A DNA stretch of 64,000 bases from Oleidesulfovibrio alaskensis DSM 16109 (GTDB taxonomy: Bacteria > Desulfobacterota > Desulfovibrionia > Desulfovibrionales > Desulfovibrionaceae), in the NCBI RefSeq assembly GCF_000482745.1, contig NZ_AXWQ01000013.1, forward strand, positions 109,061 through 173,060. Direction: 5' to 3'. The position numbers and the translations under genes are program-made. Position 1 is the first letter of the stretch. Each line of letters opens with the position of its first letter. The notes below the pieces were generated by a model, which worked only from the letters and a program-made list of their open reading frames with translations, had not been told where the DNA came from and searched no databases. Of this stretch, positions 7,921 through 16,749 are shown piece by piece.

Positions 7921-10116
7921 TCATACCCCGCGGGCCAGGCGCTGCGCCAGATACGTAAAGCGTTTCTGCATCTTATTATTTTTGACGGCAATGGCCAGCG
8001 CGCGCTGCGATCCCACCAGCACCACCAGCCGCTTGCCGCGGGTGACACCGGTATACAGCAGGTTGCGCTGCAGCAGCACATAGTGCTGTGTCAGCACAGG
8101 CATGACCACGGCGGGATATTCCGACCCCTGCGACTTGTGCACTGATATGGCATAGGCAGGAACCAGTTCATCCAGCTCTGAAAATTCGTACACCACATTA
8201 CGTTCTTCGTCGAACCGGACAGTCAGCTCGCGCTCTTCCTTATCAAGCCTGCAGATGCGCCCTATGTCTCCGTTAAAGACATCTTTTTCGTAATTATTGC
8301 GTATCTGCATCACTTTGTCGTCCAGCCGGAACTGCCGCTCGCCGCGCTGAATGACCAGCGTTTTGGGGTTAAGAGCCTCCTGCAGCCGCGTATTCAGGTT
8401 GGCGGCGCCGGCTGTTCCCTTGTGCATGGGCGTCAGCACCTGAATATCATTTATGGAGTCCAGCCGGAATCTGCGGGGAATATGATTTTTCACCAGATCG
8501 ACAACCATATCGGCCACGCGGTCCGGGTCTTCCTGCCTGATGAAATAAAAATCGCTCAACCGGTCTTTGGAAGATTCCAGCGACGGAATCTCGCCCTGAT
8601 TGATAAGGTGTGCGTTGCAGATTATTTCACTTTCCTGCGCCTGCCGGAACACTTCCACCAGTTCCACCACGTCCACCACGCCCGACCGGATGACATCCTG
8701 CAGCACGTTGCCCGGCCCGACGGAAGGCAGCTGATTCACATCACCCACAAAAACCACAGTGGCCCCCAGCGGCACCGCTTTAAGCAGATGGTACATGAGC
8801 ATGGTGTCCATCATCGAGGCTTCATCCACCACCAGCAGGCTGCAGGCCAGCGGATTGTTCTCGTTGCGCGAAAAACCGTCCTCGCGCGGGATGTATTCCA
8901 GAAGCCGGTGAATGGTCTTGGACTCGCGCCCGCTGGTTTCGCTCATGCGTTTAGCCGCTCTTCCCGTGGGAGCAGCCAGCAGAATGCGCGCCTTCATGGC
9001 CGCGAACACTTTGATAATGGCGTTGATGATTGTGGTCTTGCCTGTACCCGGACCGCCGGTAAGCACCATTACCTTGCTGCGGGCCGCGGTGCGCACGGCC
9101 TGCTCCTGCTCTTCGGCCAGCGTGATGTCCAGTCCTGCGACTATCTCGTCCACCAGCGCATCCTCGTCGCCGCCGGACACGGATTTGGGTGAATGCAGAA
9201 TACGGCGCAGATAATGCGATATGCCCGATTCGTACCGGTGATACCGCGAAAGATACACAGCCTGACCGCTGTCCGTCTCATCCAGAACGATGCGCTCTTC
9301 CAGCTGCAGGTTGTCTATGGCCTGATCGACCATGGGCGCGGAAATTTCCAGCTTGTCCGAAGTCTGTATGACCAGTTCGTCGCGGGGGTAGTACACATGG
9401 CCGTCCTCAGTCAGACGCATGAGCATGTAGAGCAGACCGGCCTCCGCACGCAGGTCGCAGTCGCGGGCAAAACCCAGTTTCTGCGCCACGGCATCTGCGG
9501 TCAGAAAGCCTATGCCGCGTATGTCCATGGCCAGCCGGTAGGGGTTTTCGCGCACCACGGCCAGAGCCTGCTGACCGTAATGCCGGTATATGCGCACCGC
9601 GTACGAGGTGCTTACCCCGTGGGGCTGCAAAAACATGATGAGGTCGCGGATACCCCTGTGCTCGGCCCATCCGTCGCGGATGCGCTCCATAAGCTTCTGC
9701 CCGACGCCCTCCACCTCCAGCATGCGCTCCGGTTCGTCATCCAGCACGTTGAATGTCCCGGTGCCGAAGGTTTCAACGATGCGGCCCGCCATCTTTTCCC
9801 CCACGCCTTTGATAAGGCCCGAAGAAAGATAATGCCGGATGCCTTCCAGGGTGGCAGGCAGCACCTGATCAAAGCTGGACATCTGAAACTGACGGCCGAA
9901 ACGGGGATTTTCCGTCCAGTCCCCCTTGAGCGACAACGCCACACCGGCCTGCGGCTCCACCATGTGGCCCACCACCGTCACCTGATCGCGGTTGCCCTGC
10001 ACCTTAAGCCGGAACACCGTGTATCCGTTTTCCTCATTGTGAAAAACCACACGCTCCAGTGTGCCTACCAGTTCGACCTGTGCGTCCATCTCTTCCTGCG
10101 GGGCGGGATCCTGCAT
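7921..10116 (-). CDS. recD2: RecD2-type ATP-dependent DNA helicase
   Basis: 731-residue SF1B 5'-3' helicase of the RecD2 family, which works without RecBC. The N-terminal extension (about 1-330) carries helix-hairpin-helix segments (GVGEKMAGRIVETFG, VEGVGQKLMERI). Then come Walker A GGPGTGKTT (about residue 352), Walker B VVDEASMMD, and the C-terminal UvrD-like motif SVHKSQGSEYPAV (about 655) with YTGVTRGKRLVVLVG. All motor motifs are intact. The start at ATG 10116 gives EEMDAQVELVGTLERVVF, the normal N-terminus; the ribosome-binding site is weak. Confidence 0.93.
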   Translation of the reverse strand: MQDPAPQEEMDAQVELVGTLERVVFHNEENGYTVFRLKVQGNRDQVTVVGHMVEPQAGVALSLKGDWTENPRFGRQFQMSSFDQVLPATLEGIRHYLSSGLIKGVGEKMAGRIVETFGTGTFNVLDDEPERMLEVEGVGQKLMERIRDGWAEHRGIRDLIMFLQPHGVSTSYAVRIYRHYGQQALAVVRENPYRLAMDIRGIGFLTADAVAQKLGFARDCDLRAEAGLLYMLMRLTEDGHVYYPRDELVIQTSDKLEISAPMVDQAIDNLQLEERIVLDETDSGQAVYLSRYHRYESGISHYLRRILHSPKSVSGGDEDALVDEIVAGLDITLAEEQEQAVRTAARSKVMVLTGGPGTGKTTIINAIIKVFAAMKARILLAAPTGRAAKRMSETSGRESKTIHRLLEYIPREDGFSRNENNPLACSLLVVDEASMMDTMLMYHLLKAVPLGATVVFVGDVNQLPSVGPGNVLQDVIRSGVVDVVELVEVFRQAQESEIICNAHLINQGEIPSLESSKDRLSDFYFIRQEDPDRVADMVVDLVKNHIPRRFRLDSINDIQVLTPMHKGTAGAANLNTRLQEALNPKTLVIQRGERQFRLDDKVMQIRNNYEKDVFNGDIGRICRLDKEERELTVRFDEERNVVYEFSELDELVPAYAISVHKSQGSEYPAVVMPVLTQHYVLLQRNLLYTGVTRGKRLVVLVGSQRALAIAVKNNKMQKRFTYLAQRLARGV

Positions 10117-10238
10117 GCTCTTACCAGTCCGTCAACTCCGGCATCAGCCGTCGATTATTTGATGTTATGTTTTCTGCCGGTATGGGCGGTACCCGACATG
10201 CCGTCAAGGTGTTACTGCGCTTCTCGCGGCGGGACGCC

Positions 10239-11306
10239 TTATGCACGCACGGCGGTCATACGGCGCTGCATCAGCAGCATGTCGGCCAGTGTCAGTGCGG
10301 TCATAGCTTTAAGAACAGGCACAATGCGCGGTATAGCACTTATATCGTGTCTGCCGCCCACGCGCAGAATCACTTCGCGGCCGGAATCATCCACCGTGTG
10401 CTGCTCCTGCGCGATGGAAGGAATGGGCTTGACGGCGGCGCGGGCCACAACGGTCTGCCCTGACGAAATACCGCCCAGAATACCGCCGGCATTGTTTCCG
10501 GCGTATCCGCGGGCGGTCATGGCGTCGTTGTTGCTGCTGCCCGTCAGACGCGCTGCGGCAAACCCCGCTCCTATTTCCACCCCTTTTACGGCACCCACCG
10601 ACATAAGCGCACAGGCAAGGCGCGCATCAAGCCTGTCAAACACAGGCTCGCCCAGACCGGCGGGAACTCCGTAAGCTTCAACCTGCACGATGCCGCCCAC
10701 CGTATCGCCCCTGCCCTTCACGTTGCGCACCAGAGCATCCCACTGCGCCACAATGTCTTCTTCCGGCGCAAAAAAAGGTCTGTCCTGGGCCCCTGCGGGG
10801 TCTTCCGGCCGCGCGGGCACACCGCCCAATTCCACGGTAAAGGCATTGACGGTTATGCCGCATTCCGCCAGCAGCGCCTGCGCCACCGCACCGCCCGCCA
10901 CGCGTGAAAGCGTCTCGCGGCCTGACGAACGTCCGCCGCCACGGTAGTCGCGCCGGCCGTACTTGGCATCATATGTGACATCGGCATGCCCCGGACGGTA
11001 AACGTGCATTATATCGCCGTAATCGCGGGAACGCTGGTCCGTATTTTCCACATGAAAGGCCACAGGAGTGCCCGTTGTCCGGCCCTCGAACACGCCGGAA
11101 AGCAGCCGCACTCTGTCAGGCTCTTTACGCGCCGTGGCGGCGGGGCCGCCCTGCCCGGGTCTGCGGCGGTCAAGCTCGGCCTGAATCATGGCTTCCGTCA
11201 GGGCAATTCCCGCCGGACAGCCGTCCACCACGCCACCCAGACCGGCACCGTGCGATTCGCCGTAGGTCGTCAGTCTGAAAACACGGCCAAAGGTACTGCC
11301 GCTCAT
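10239..11306 (-). CDS. aroC: Chorismate synthase
   Basis: Makes chorismate from EPSP with reduced FMN, the last common aromatic step. 355 residues. Signatures: TTYGESHGAGLGGVVDGCPAG, RRPGQGG, SGVFEGRTTGTPVAF, the RPGHADVTY block, and GRSSGRETLSRVAGGAVA. The ATG at 11306 has GGAGGAAC directly upstream, so longer N-terminal readings are rejected. Shikimate kinase, another aromatic gene, lies nearby on the same strand beyond the usp gene, so the segment has an aromatic-pathway bias. Confidence 0.95.
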   Translation of the reverse strand: MSGSTFGRVFRLTTYGESHGAGLGGVVDGCPAGIALTEAMIQAELDRRRPGQGGPAATARKEPDRVRLLSGVFEGRTTGTPVAFHVENTDQRSRDYGDIMHVYRPGHADVTYDAKYGRRDYRGGGRSSGRETLSRVAGGAVAQALLAECGITVNAFTVELGGVPARPEDPAGAQDRPFFAPEEDIVAQWDALVRNVKGRGDTVGGIVQVEAYGVPAGLGEPVFDRLDARLACALMSVGAVKGVEIGAGFAAARLTGSSNNDAMTARGYAGNNAGGILGGISSGQTVVARAAVKPIPSIAQEQHTVDDSGREVILRVGGRHDISAIPRIVPVLKAMTALTLADMLLMQRRMTAVRA

Positions 11307-11463
11307 TGTTCCTCCGGAATCAAAAAAAAAGAATACGTGCGGCCGGAACATACGCCGCGCAGACGGCGCACGGTCCGGACGCACGAAACATATCCCGCAA
11401 GCAGGCATGCACAACGGCAGCCTGCCGCAGCAGACGGGCTGCGCCCGGCATGAAAACTGTCCG

Positions 11464-11886
11464 CTAGCGGATAACTGTCACAGGGCAGTCGGCAAGCTGC
11501 AGAACCCTGTGCGTCACGCTGCCCAGCAACAGACCTTCCAGTTCGGAATGCCCGCGCGAACCCATGACAATAAGGTCGCAGTTCTCGGCTTCTGCCGTTT
11601 CGGCAATGGCTTTATCCACAGCGCCTTCCAGCACCCTGCACGCGGCCTCCACCCCTTCGTCCTTCATGCGGTCGCAATACGATTCCAGCAGCACTTCAGA
11701 ACGCTTGACCAGAGCGGAACGCGCCTGTTCCCAGCTGTCACGTCCCAGCATGGGCGGCAACGCCATGCGGCAGTTGACCACAAGCACCGAAGCCCCCACA
11801 AGCTGGGCCAGATTCGCGGCATATTCAGCCGCTTTTTCAGAACAGGCCGAACCGTCCACGGGAACAAGGATCTTACGGATTTCCAT
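11464..11886 (-). CDS. Universal stress protein (UspA family)
   Basis: 140-residue single-domain Usp. Starts MEIRKILVPVDGSACSEKA and ends with the ATP-binding signature GSRGHSELEGLLLGSVTHRV, so it is probably of the ATP-binding subclass. The ATG at 11886 has CAGGAG upstream. It lies between aroK and aroC on the same strand with gaps of about 140-160 bases, so its regulation may be separate. The specific stress role cannot be read from sequence. Confidence 0.9.
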   Translation of the reverse strand: MEIRKILVPVDGSACSEKAAEYAANLAQLVGASVLVVNCRMALPPMLGRDSWEQARSALVKRSEVLLESYCDRMKDEGVEAACRVLEGAVDKAIAETAEAENCDLIVMGSRGHSELEGLLLGSVTHRVLQLADCPVTVIR

Positions 11887-12024
11887 ATTCAATTCTCCTG
11901 AAGGGCCAATGCCCGCATATAAAAGGCCGCCGGAACGGACCGGCAGAAACGCCTCTGCCTGCCATGCAGGCGGTACAGCCACAGCATACCCCACGGGGCG
12001 TCACGCGTACAGTGTCCGCGCCGG

Positions 12025-12543
12025 TCATCCCGCGGCAGCCAGCAGCCGCAGCATCTGTCCGGCAACCGCTGCGGCAGGCTGACAGGCATCCACCACATGA
12101 TGCGCCGTCTCGCGGTACAGGGTATCGCGTTCCGCCAGCACGGCGGCAATCTCGGCCGCAGGGTTCCCCCCTGTCAGCGAAGGCCGCTGCGAGACCACAG
12201 GGTCCAGCACCAGTCTGGATGCCAGAACAGCCGCAGGAGCGCACAGATAAAACACAATGCCCCCCTCGCGCAGCGCCGCGCGGTTATCCGCGCGCAGCAC
12301 CATGCCGCCGCCGGTGGAGACCACCACCCGTGTCAGCGCACACGCCGCCTGCAGCGCCCCGGCTTCCGCCTCACGGAACACCGGCCACCCGTCGCGGGCC
12401 ACCATGTCCGCAATGCTGCACCCTGCCCTGCGCTGCACCATCTCATCGGTATCAGCACACCGCCAGCCCAGTTTTTCCGCCAGAATACGGCCCGCCGTCG
12501 TTTTGCCGCAGGCCCGCGCCCCGATCAGAAAAATACGCTCCAT
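12025..12543 (-). CDS. aroK: Shikimate kinase (AroL-like)
   Basis: Phosphorylates shikimate at O3. 172 residues. Walker A is GARACGKTT (the form with Ala-Cys is AroL-like), followed by WRCADTDEMV, the shikimate-binding GWPVFREAE and VVSTGGGMVL, and the lid region DPVVSQRPSLTGG. ATG 12543 has GGAGG upstream. Gene symbol by role; the sequence alone does not separate AroK from AroL. Confidence 0.9.
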   Translation of the reverse strand: MERIFLIGARACGKTTAGRILAEKLGWRCADTDEMVQRRAGCSIADMVARDGWPVFREAEAGALQAACALTRVVVSTGGGMVLRADNRAALREGGIVFYLCAPAAVLASRLVLDPVVSQRPSLTGGNPAAEIAAVLAERDTLYRETAHHVVDACQPAAAVAGQMLRLLAAAG

Positions 12544-12759
12544 CCTACCTCCGCCTGCACCGCGCATGCGGCCTGTACCATCCGCACCCGGACGCCCGTA
12601 ACAAGTGTGCTTTGTCTCTTTCAAATACCCGTCAATGCAGGTATGCTATGACATACGCCGAAACGCGCACTTTCGGCAACCGTACGGCGCAGCGTCTGTC
12701 CGGCGCTTTTTTACGGCGCGGCCGCACTCCGCAGTTCCACCGCAACAGCAAATTCCAGT

Positions 12760-14169
12760 ATGAAACAATTTCTTTCCGGCCCCCGCGCGGGCATATCGTC
12801 AGGACTGCCGGTGCTGTACACCGTGGCCGCCACCCAGTTCATCATGCCGTTCATGTTTTCGGGCGTGGCCGTCACCCTGCCGGTCATGGGGCAGGAGTTC
12901 GGGGCGGGCGGCACGGCGCTGGGGCTTGTGGAATCCATTTATCTTGCCGCCACGGGCGCTCTGCTGCTGCCTTTGGGCAGGCTGGCCGACATGGCGGGGC
13001 ACGCCCCGCTTTTCCGCTCGGGCGTGCTGCTGTACGCCGTTTCCACACTGCTGCTCAGTTTTACGCAGGACATGACAACCTTCATTCTGCTGCGTCTTGT
13101 GCAGGGCACCGGCGCTGCCATGACCATGGCGTCCAACATGGCCCTGCTGACCAAAGCCATTCCGCGCAGCGAACGCGGCAGGGCCATGGGCATAGCGGTG
13201 GCCAGCGTGTATCTGGGGCTTTCTGCAGGGCCGTTTCTGGGAGGCGCCATCGCCACGCATCTGGGCTGGCGCTGGCTGTACATACTGGGAACACCGCCGC
13301 TGGCGCTGGCCTATCTGCTGGCACGCCGCAACCTTAAAGAACGCTGGCAGCCCGTAACGGAACCATTTGACTGGGCCGGGGCCGCGCTTTCGGTCTGCGC
13401 CGTGGGTCTGGCTGTTTTCGGCGGGCCCAGACTGGCGGCCGGCCCCGGCGGCATACTGGCACTGGCCGGCAGCATGGTCTGCGGCGCACTTTTTCTGGTG
13501 GTAGAATCACGCACAGCCAATCCGCTGCTCGACCTTGCCCTGCTGCGGCGCAACAAAACGTTCAGCTTTGCCACGGCTGCCCAGTTCATCAATTATGCCG
13601 CAACATTCGGCATCACATTTCTGTTCAGTCTGTATCTGCAGAACGCCCGCGGCATGACTGCGCAGGAGACCGGCACCGTATTGCTGGTACAGCCTCTGGT
13701 GCAGACGCTGCTTTCGCCGTTGTGCGGACGGCTGGCAGACAGCATGCCCGCGCACCGCATAGCCACGGCGGGCATGGCATGCTGCACCGCGGGCACCCTG
13801 ATGGCGGCCATGACCGGCGCAGACACGTCCATGGCTTTCATGCTGACCATGTTTGTGGTGCTGGGGGTGGGTTTTGCCCTGTTTGCATCGCCCAACATGA
13901 GCATCATCATGGGCAGCGTGCAGACCGGCCGCTACGGCATAGCCTCGGCCATGGCGGCCAGCATGCGCACGCTGGGCATGGTACTCAGCATGGTTCTGGT
14001 AACCGCCGCCATGTCGCTGCATACGGGCGATGCCGTGGTGACCGCAGAAAACGCCGACGCCTTTATTTCGGCCATGCGCTGGTCGTTTGCCGTTTTTTCG
14101 GCACTGGGAGGCTTCGGAGTGGCACTTTCTCTTTTCGCCTCGCTTTCGCCGGATGCCCCCCGCGAATAA
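12760..14169 (+). CDS. MFS transporter, DHA2-like multidrug exporter
   Basis: 469-residue integral membrane protein with about 14 hydrophobic segments, the DHA2 (drug:H+ antiporter) layout. Motif A-like LPLGRLADMAGHAPLF follows TM2, motif C-like GPFLGGAIATHLGWRWLY ends TM5, and GTGAAMTMASNMALLTK is typical. The internal duplication is visible (LCGRLADSMPAHRIA). The ATG at 12760 gives a short cytoplasmic N-terminus but its ribosome-binding site is poor. Divergent from aroK; the 216-base intergenic region must hold promoters for both. Substrate unknown. Confidence 0.82.
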   Translation: MKQFLSGPRAGISSGLPVLYTVAATQFIMPFMFSGVAVTLPVMGQEFGAGGTALGLVESIYLAATGALLLPLGRLADMAGHAPLFRSGVLLYAVSTLLLSFTQDMTTFILLRLVQGTGAAMTMASNMALLTKAIPRSERGRAMGIAVASVYLGLSAGPFLGGAIATHLGWRWLYILGTPPLALAYLLARRNLKERWQPVTEPFDWAGAALSVCAVGLAVFGGPRLAAGPGGILALAGSMVCGALFLVVESRTANPLLDLALLRRNKTFSFATAAQFINYAATFGITFLFSLYLQNARGMTAQETGTVLLVQPLVQTLLSPLCGRLADSMPAHRIATAGMACCTAGTLMAAMTGADTSMAFMLTMFVVLGVGFALFASPNMSIIMGSVQTGRYGIASAMAASMRTLGMVLSMVLVTAAMSLHTGDAVVTAENADAFISAMRWSFAVFSALGGFGVALSLFASLSPDAPRE

Positions 14170-14205
14170 AGTCCGCTTTTCACGGGCGCTGACGCAGCTT
14201 TCTTT

Positions 14206-14235
14206 TTGACAGCGCCATACCCTACCGCATATGGT
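14206..14235 (+). promoter_or_regulatory. Likely sigma-70 promoter for the aminotransferase-hom operon
   Basis: TTGACA (14206-14211), an 18-base spacer and TATGGT (14230-14235), 48 bases before the aminotransferase start. The -35 box sits in the 3' arm of a GGCGCTG/CAGCGCC hairpin that follows the MFS gene. Confidence 0.5.
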
Positions 14236-14282
14236 CACGTCTTATCGTTTTCACCTTTTTATTTCGGAGGACGCCGAAGGCC

Positions 14283-15467
14283 ATGTACGAATTTCCACGC
14301 ATGCACAGACTGCCCCCCTACGTTTTTGCCGTAGTGGGCGAACTGAAGATGCAGCTACGTCGTCAGAACGTGGATATCGTGGACATGGGTATGGGAAACC
14401 CAGACATGCCCACCCCGCAACATATTGTCGAAAAGCTGAACGAAGCCGCGGCCAAGGGCGTCAATCACCGTTACTCCGTATCCAGAGGCATACCCAACCT
14501 GCGCAAGGCCATCTGCGAATGGTACATGCGCAAGTTCGATGTTTATCTGGATCCTGACAAAGAAGCCGTGGTGACCATGGGCGCCAAGGAAGGACTTTCC
14601 CACCTTGCCCTTGCCATGCTTTCGCCCGGCGACGTGGTGTTTGCGCCCGATCCGACGTACCCCATCCACACTTACGCGGCCATCATCGCGGGTGCGGACG
14701 TGCGTCGTATTCCCATCGGCAAAGGCCGCGACTTTTTTGAAGACCTGCTGGCGGCAACGCGCCAGACATGGCCCCAGCCCAAGCTGCTGATGCTCAGCTA
14801 CCCTCACAATCCCACCACCGAACTGGCGACACTCGAATTTTTCCAGAAGGTTGTGGACTTTGCCAAAGAACACAAGATGTATGTCGTGCACGACATGGCC
14901 TATGCCGATCTTGCGTTTGACGGATACGAGCCGCCCAGCTTTATGCAGGCCGATGGTGCCAAGGACGTGGGTGTTGAATTTTACTCCATGTCCAAAAGCT
15001 ATTCCATGGCCGGATGGCGTGTAGGTTTCTGCGTGGGCAACCGTGAAATGGTGCACGCGCTTACCCGCATCAAATCATATCTTGATTACGGTATTTTCCA
15101 GCCCATCCAGATAGCCGCCACTGTGGCGCTGAACGGGCCGGAAGACTGTGTGAAGGAAATTGTGGATACATACCGCCAGCGCCGCGACGTGCTGTGCGAA
15201 GGGCTGAACCGCGTGGGATGGCCCATTGAACCGCCCAAGGCCACCATGTTTGCCTGGGCCGAAATTCCTGAACCTTTCCGTCAGATGGGTTCTGTGGAAT
15301 TTTCGAAACTGCTGCTGAGAGAGGCCGGTGTGGCCGTTTCGCCCGGACTCGGCTTCGGGCACTTCGGCGACCACCACGTGCGGTTTGCCCTTATTGAAAA
15401 TCCCCATCGCATCAAGCAGGCGATAAAGGGTATAAAACGAGTACTATCAGGGAGCTCCTGTGGCTAG
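14283..15467 (+). CDS. Class I/II pyridoxal-phosphate aminotransferase, AlaC/LL-DAP-aminotransferase-like
   Basis: 394 residues, fold type I. The PLP lysine is Lys238 in SMSKSYSMAGWRVGF. Other conserved parts are DMGMGNPDMPTP, NHRYSVSRGIPNLR, PDPTYPIH, SYPHNPTT and VRFALIENPHRI. Closest in feel to AlaC (glutamate-pyruvate transaminase) and LL-diaminopimelate aminotransferase; the sequence alone does not fix the substrate. GGAGG precedes the ATG. Its end overlaps hom by eight bases, so it is translationally coupled to the aspartate-family pathway, which favours an amino-acid biosynthetic role. Confidence 0.88.
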   Translation: MYEFPRMHRLPPYVFAVVGELKMQLRRQNVDIVDMGMGNPDMPTPQHIVEKLNEAAAKGVNHRYSVSRGIPNLRKAICEWYMRKFDVYLDPDKEAVVTMGAKEGLSHLALAMLSPGDVVFAPDPTYPIHTYAAIIAGADVRRIPIGKGRDFFEDLLAATRQTWPQPKLLMLSYPHNPTTELATLEFFQKVVDFAKEHKMYVVHDMAYADLAFDGYEPPSFMQADGAKDVGVEFYSMSKSYSMAGWRVGFCVGNREMVHALTRIKSYLDYGIFQPIQIAATVALNGPEDCVKEIVDTYRQRRDVLCEGLNRVGWPIEPPKATMFAWAEIPEPFRQMGSVEFSKLLLREAGVAVSPGLGFGHFGDHHVRFALIENPHRIKQAIKGIKRVLSGSSCG

Positions 15468-16749
15468 CGACAAACGACTCGTGCTCGGCGTTGCCGGTTT
15501 CGGCACCGTGGGCACGGGCCTGACATCCATACTGGAAGAAAACCGCGACTGGATCATCCAGCGCACCGGACGCGAGATTGTCGTAAAGACGGTGCTGGTG
15601 CGCGACGTGAACAAAAAACGCGCCGTCAAACTGCCCGAAGGGGCAGAGCTGACAGATGATCCTGCCCGGCTGGTAAACGATCCCGAAATCGACGTGCTGG
15701 TGGAGCTTATGGGCGGCATAGAAGCCCCCAAGGCGCTCATCCTGCAGGCTCTCAACGCCGGCAAGCACGTTGTGACCGCCAACAAGGCGCTGCTGGCTGA
15801 AGACGGTTTCGAACTGTTCCGCGCGGCACAGCAGAACGGGGCGGGACTGTACTACGAAGCCAGCGTCTGCGGCGGCATACCCATAGTCCAGACACTGCGG
15901 GAAAGTCTGGCCGGCAACCAGATGACCTCGCTGGTGGGCATTCTGAACGGAACGGCCAACTACATCCTTTCCGAGATGACCACCAACGGTCTGGACTTTG
16001 ACACCGCGCTTTCGCAGGCGCAGGAACTGGGCTTTGCCGAGGCCGACCCCACGCTGGACATCGAAGGCTTTGACGCCGCACACAAGCTGTGTCTGCTCAT
16101 CAGACTGGCATTCGGCAGAGATTACCCCTTCAGCATGCTTCCGGTACAGGGTATTTCCGGCGTTGACCGTATGGGTATCGAGTTTGCACGCGAGTTCGGC
16201 TACCGTCTGAAGCTGCTGGGCGAAGTGCGCAACGTGGACGGCAGGCTGGAAGCAGGCGTATTTCCCATGCTGGTGCACCACACCTATCTTATCGCGCGGG
16301 TGGGCGGTGCCTACAATGCGGTACGGATGGAAGGCAACGCCGTGGGACCGGTGTTTCTGCACGGTCTCGGCGCGGGTGCAACCCCCACGGGCAGCGCGGT
16401 GCTCAGCGACATCATGGCAGTAGCCCGCGGCTGCGCCCCCAACAATACGGGGTTTGTCGAGCAGGTTCCGGCTCCCGCCGACATCATGCCGCCCGAAGAA
16501 GCTGAAGCCTGCTACTATTTCCGCGTGATGGTCAGAGACCAGCCCGGCGTGCTGCGGGATCTGGCCGGAGCCATGGCACGGCAGGACATATCCATAGCGC
16601 AGGCAGTGCAGAAGGGGCAGGACCCCGGCGGTGTGCCCATCGTGTTTATGACGCACGAAGCCAAAGCCAGAAACGTGGCGGCCGCGCTGGAAGACCTTAA
16701 AGGTGCCGGTCTGCTGCTGGCGGAGCCTGTCCATTACCGGATTCTGTAA
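15460..16749 (+). CDS. hom: Homoserine dehydrogenase with C-terminal ACT domain
   Basis: Reduces aspartate semialdehyde to homoserine. 429 residues: NAD(P)-binding GVAGFGTVGTG at the N-terminus, catalytic region with VVTANKALLAEDG, YEASVCGGIPIVQ, GILNGTANYILSEM and DIEGFDAAHKL, then an ACT domain (about 345-429, YYFRVMVRDQPGVLRDLAGAMA) likely for threonine feedback. GTG start (VASDKRLVLG) with GGGAG upstream, overlapping the aminotransferase. Its stop overlaps the next start (taATG). Confidence 0.95.
   Translation: MASDKRLVLGVAGFGTVGTGLTSILEENRDWIIQRTGREIVVKTVLVRDVNKKRAVKLPEGAELTDDPARLVNDPEIDVLVELMGGIEAPKALILQALNAGKHVVTANKALLAEDGFELFRAAQQNGAGLYYEASVCGGIPIVQTLRESLAGNQMTSLVGILNGTANYILSEMTTNGLDFDTALSQAQELGFAEADPTLDIEGFDAAHKLCLLIRLAFGRDYPFSMLPVQGISGVDRMGIEFAREFGYRLKLLGEVRNVDGRLEAGVFPMLVHHTYLIARVGGAYNAVRMEGNAVGPVFLHGLGAGATPTGSAVLSDIMAVARGCAPNNTGFVEQVPAPADIMPPEEAEACYYFRVMVRDQPGVLRDLAGAMARQDISIAQAVQKGQDPGGVPIVFMTHEAKARNVAAALEDLKGAGLLLAEPVHYRIL

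Noticed and set aside
9193..10674. Long plus-strand frames across recD2 and aroC
   Set aside because: Antisense to two well-conserved enzymes; composition is that expected of a complementary frame.
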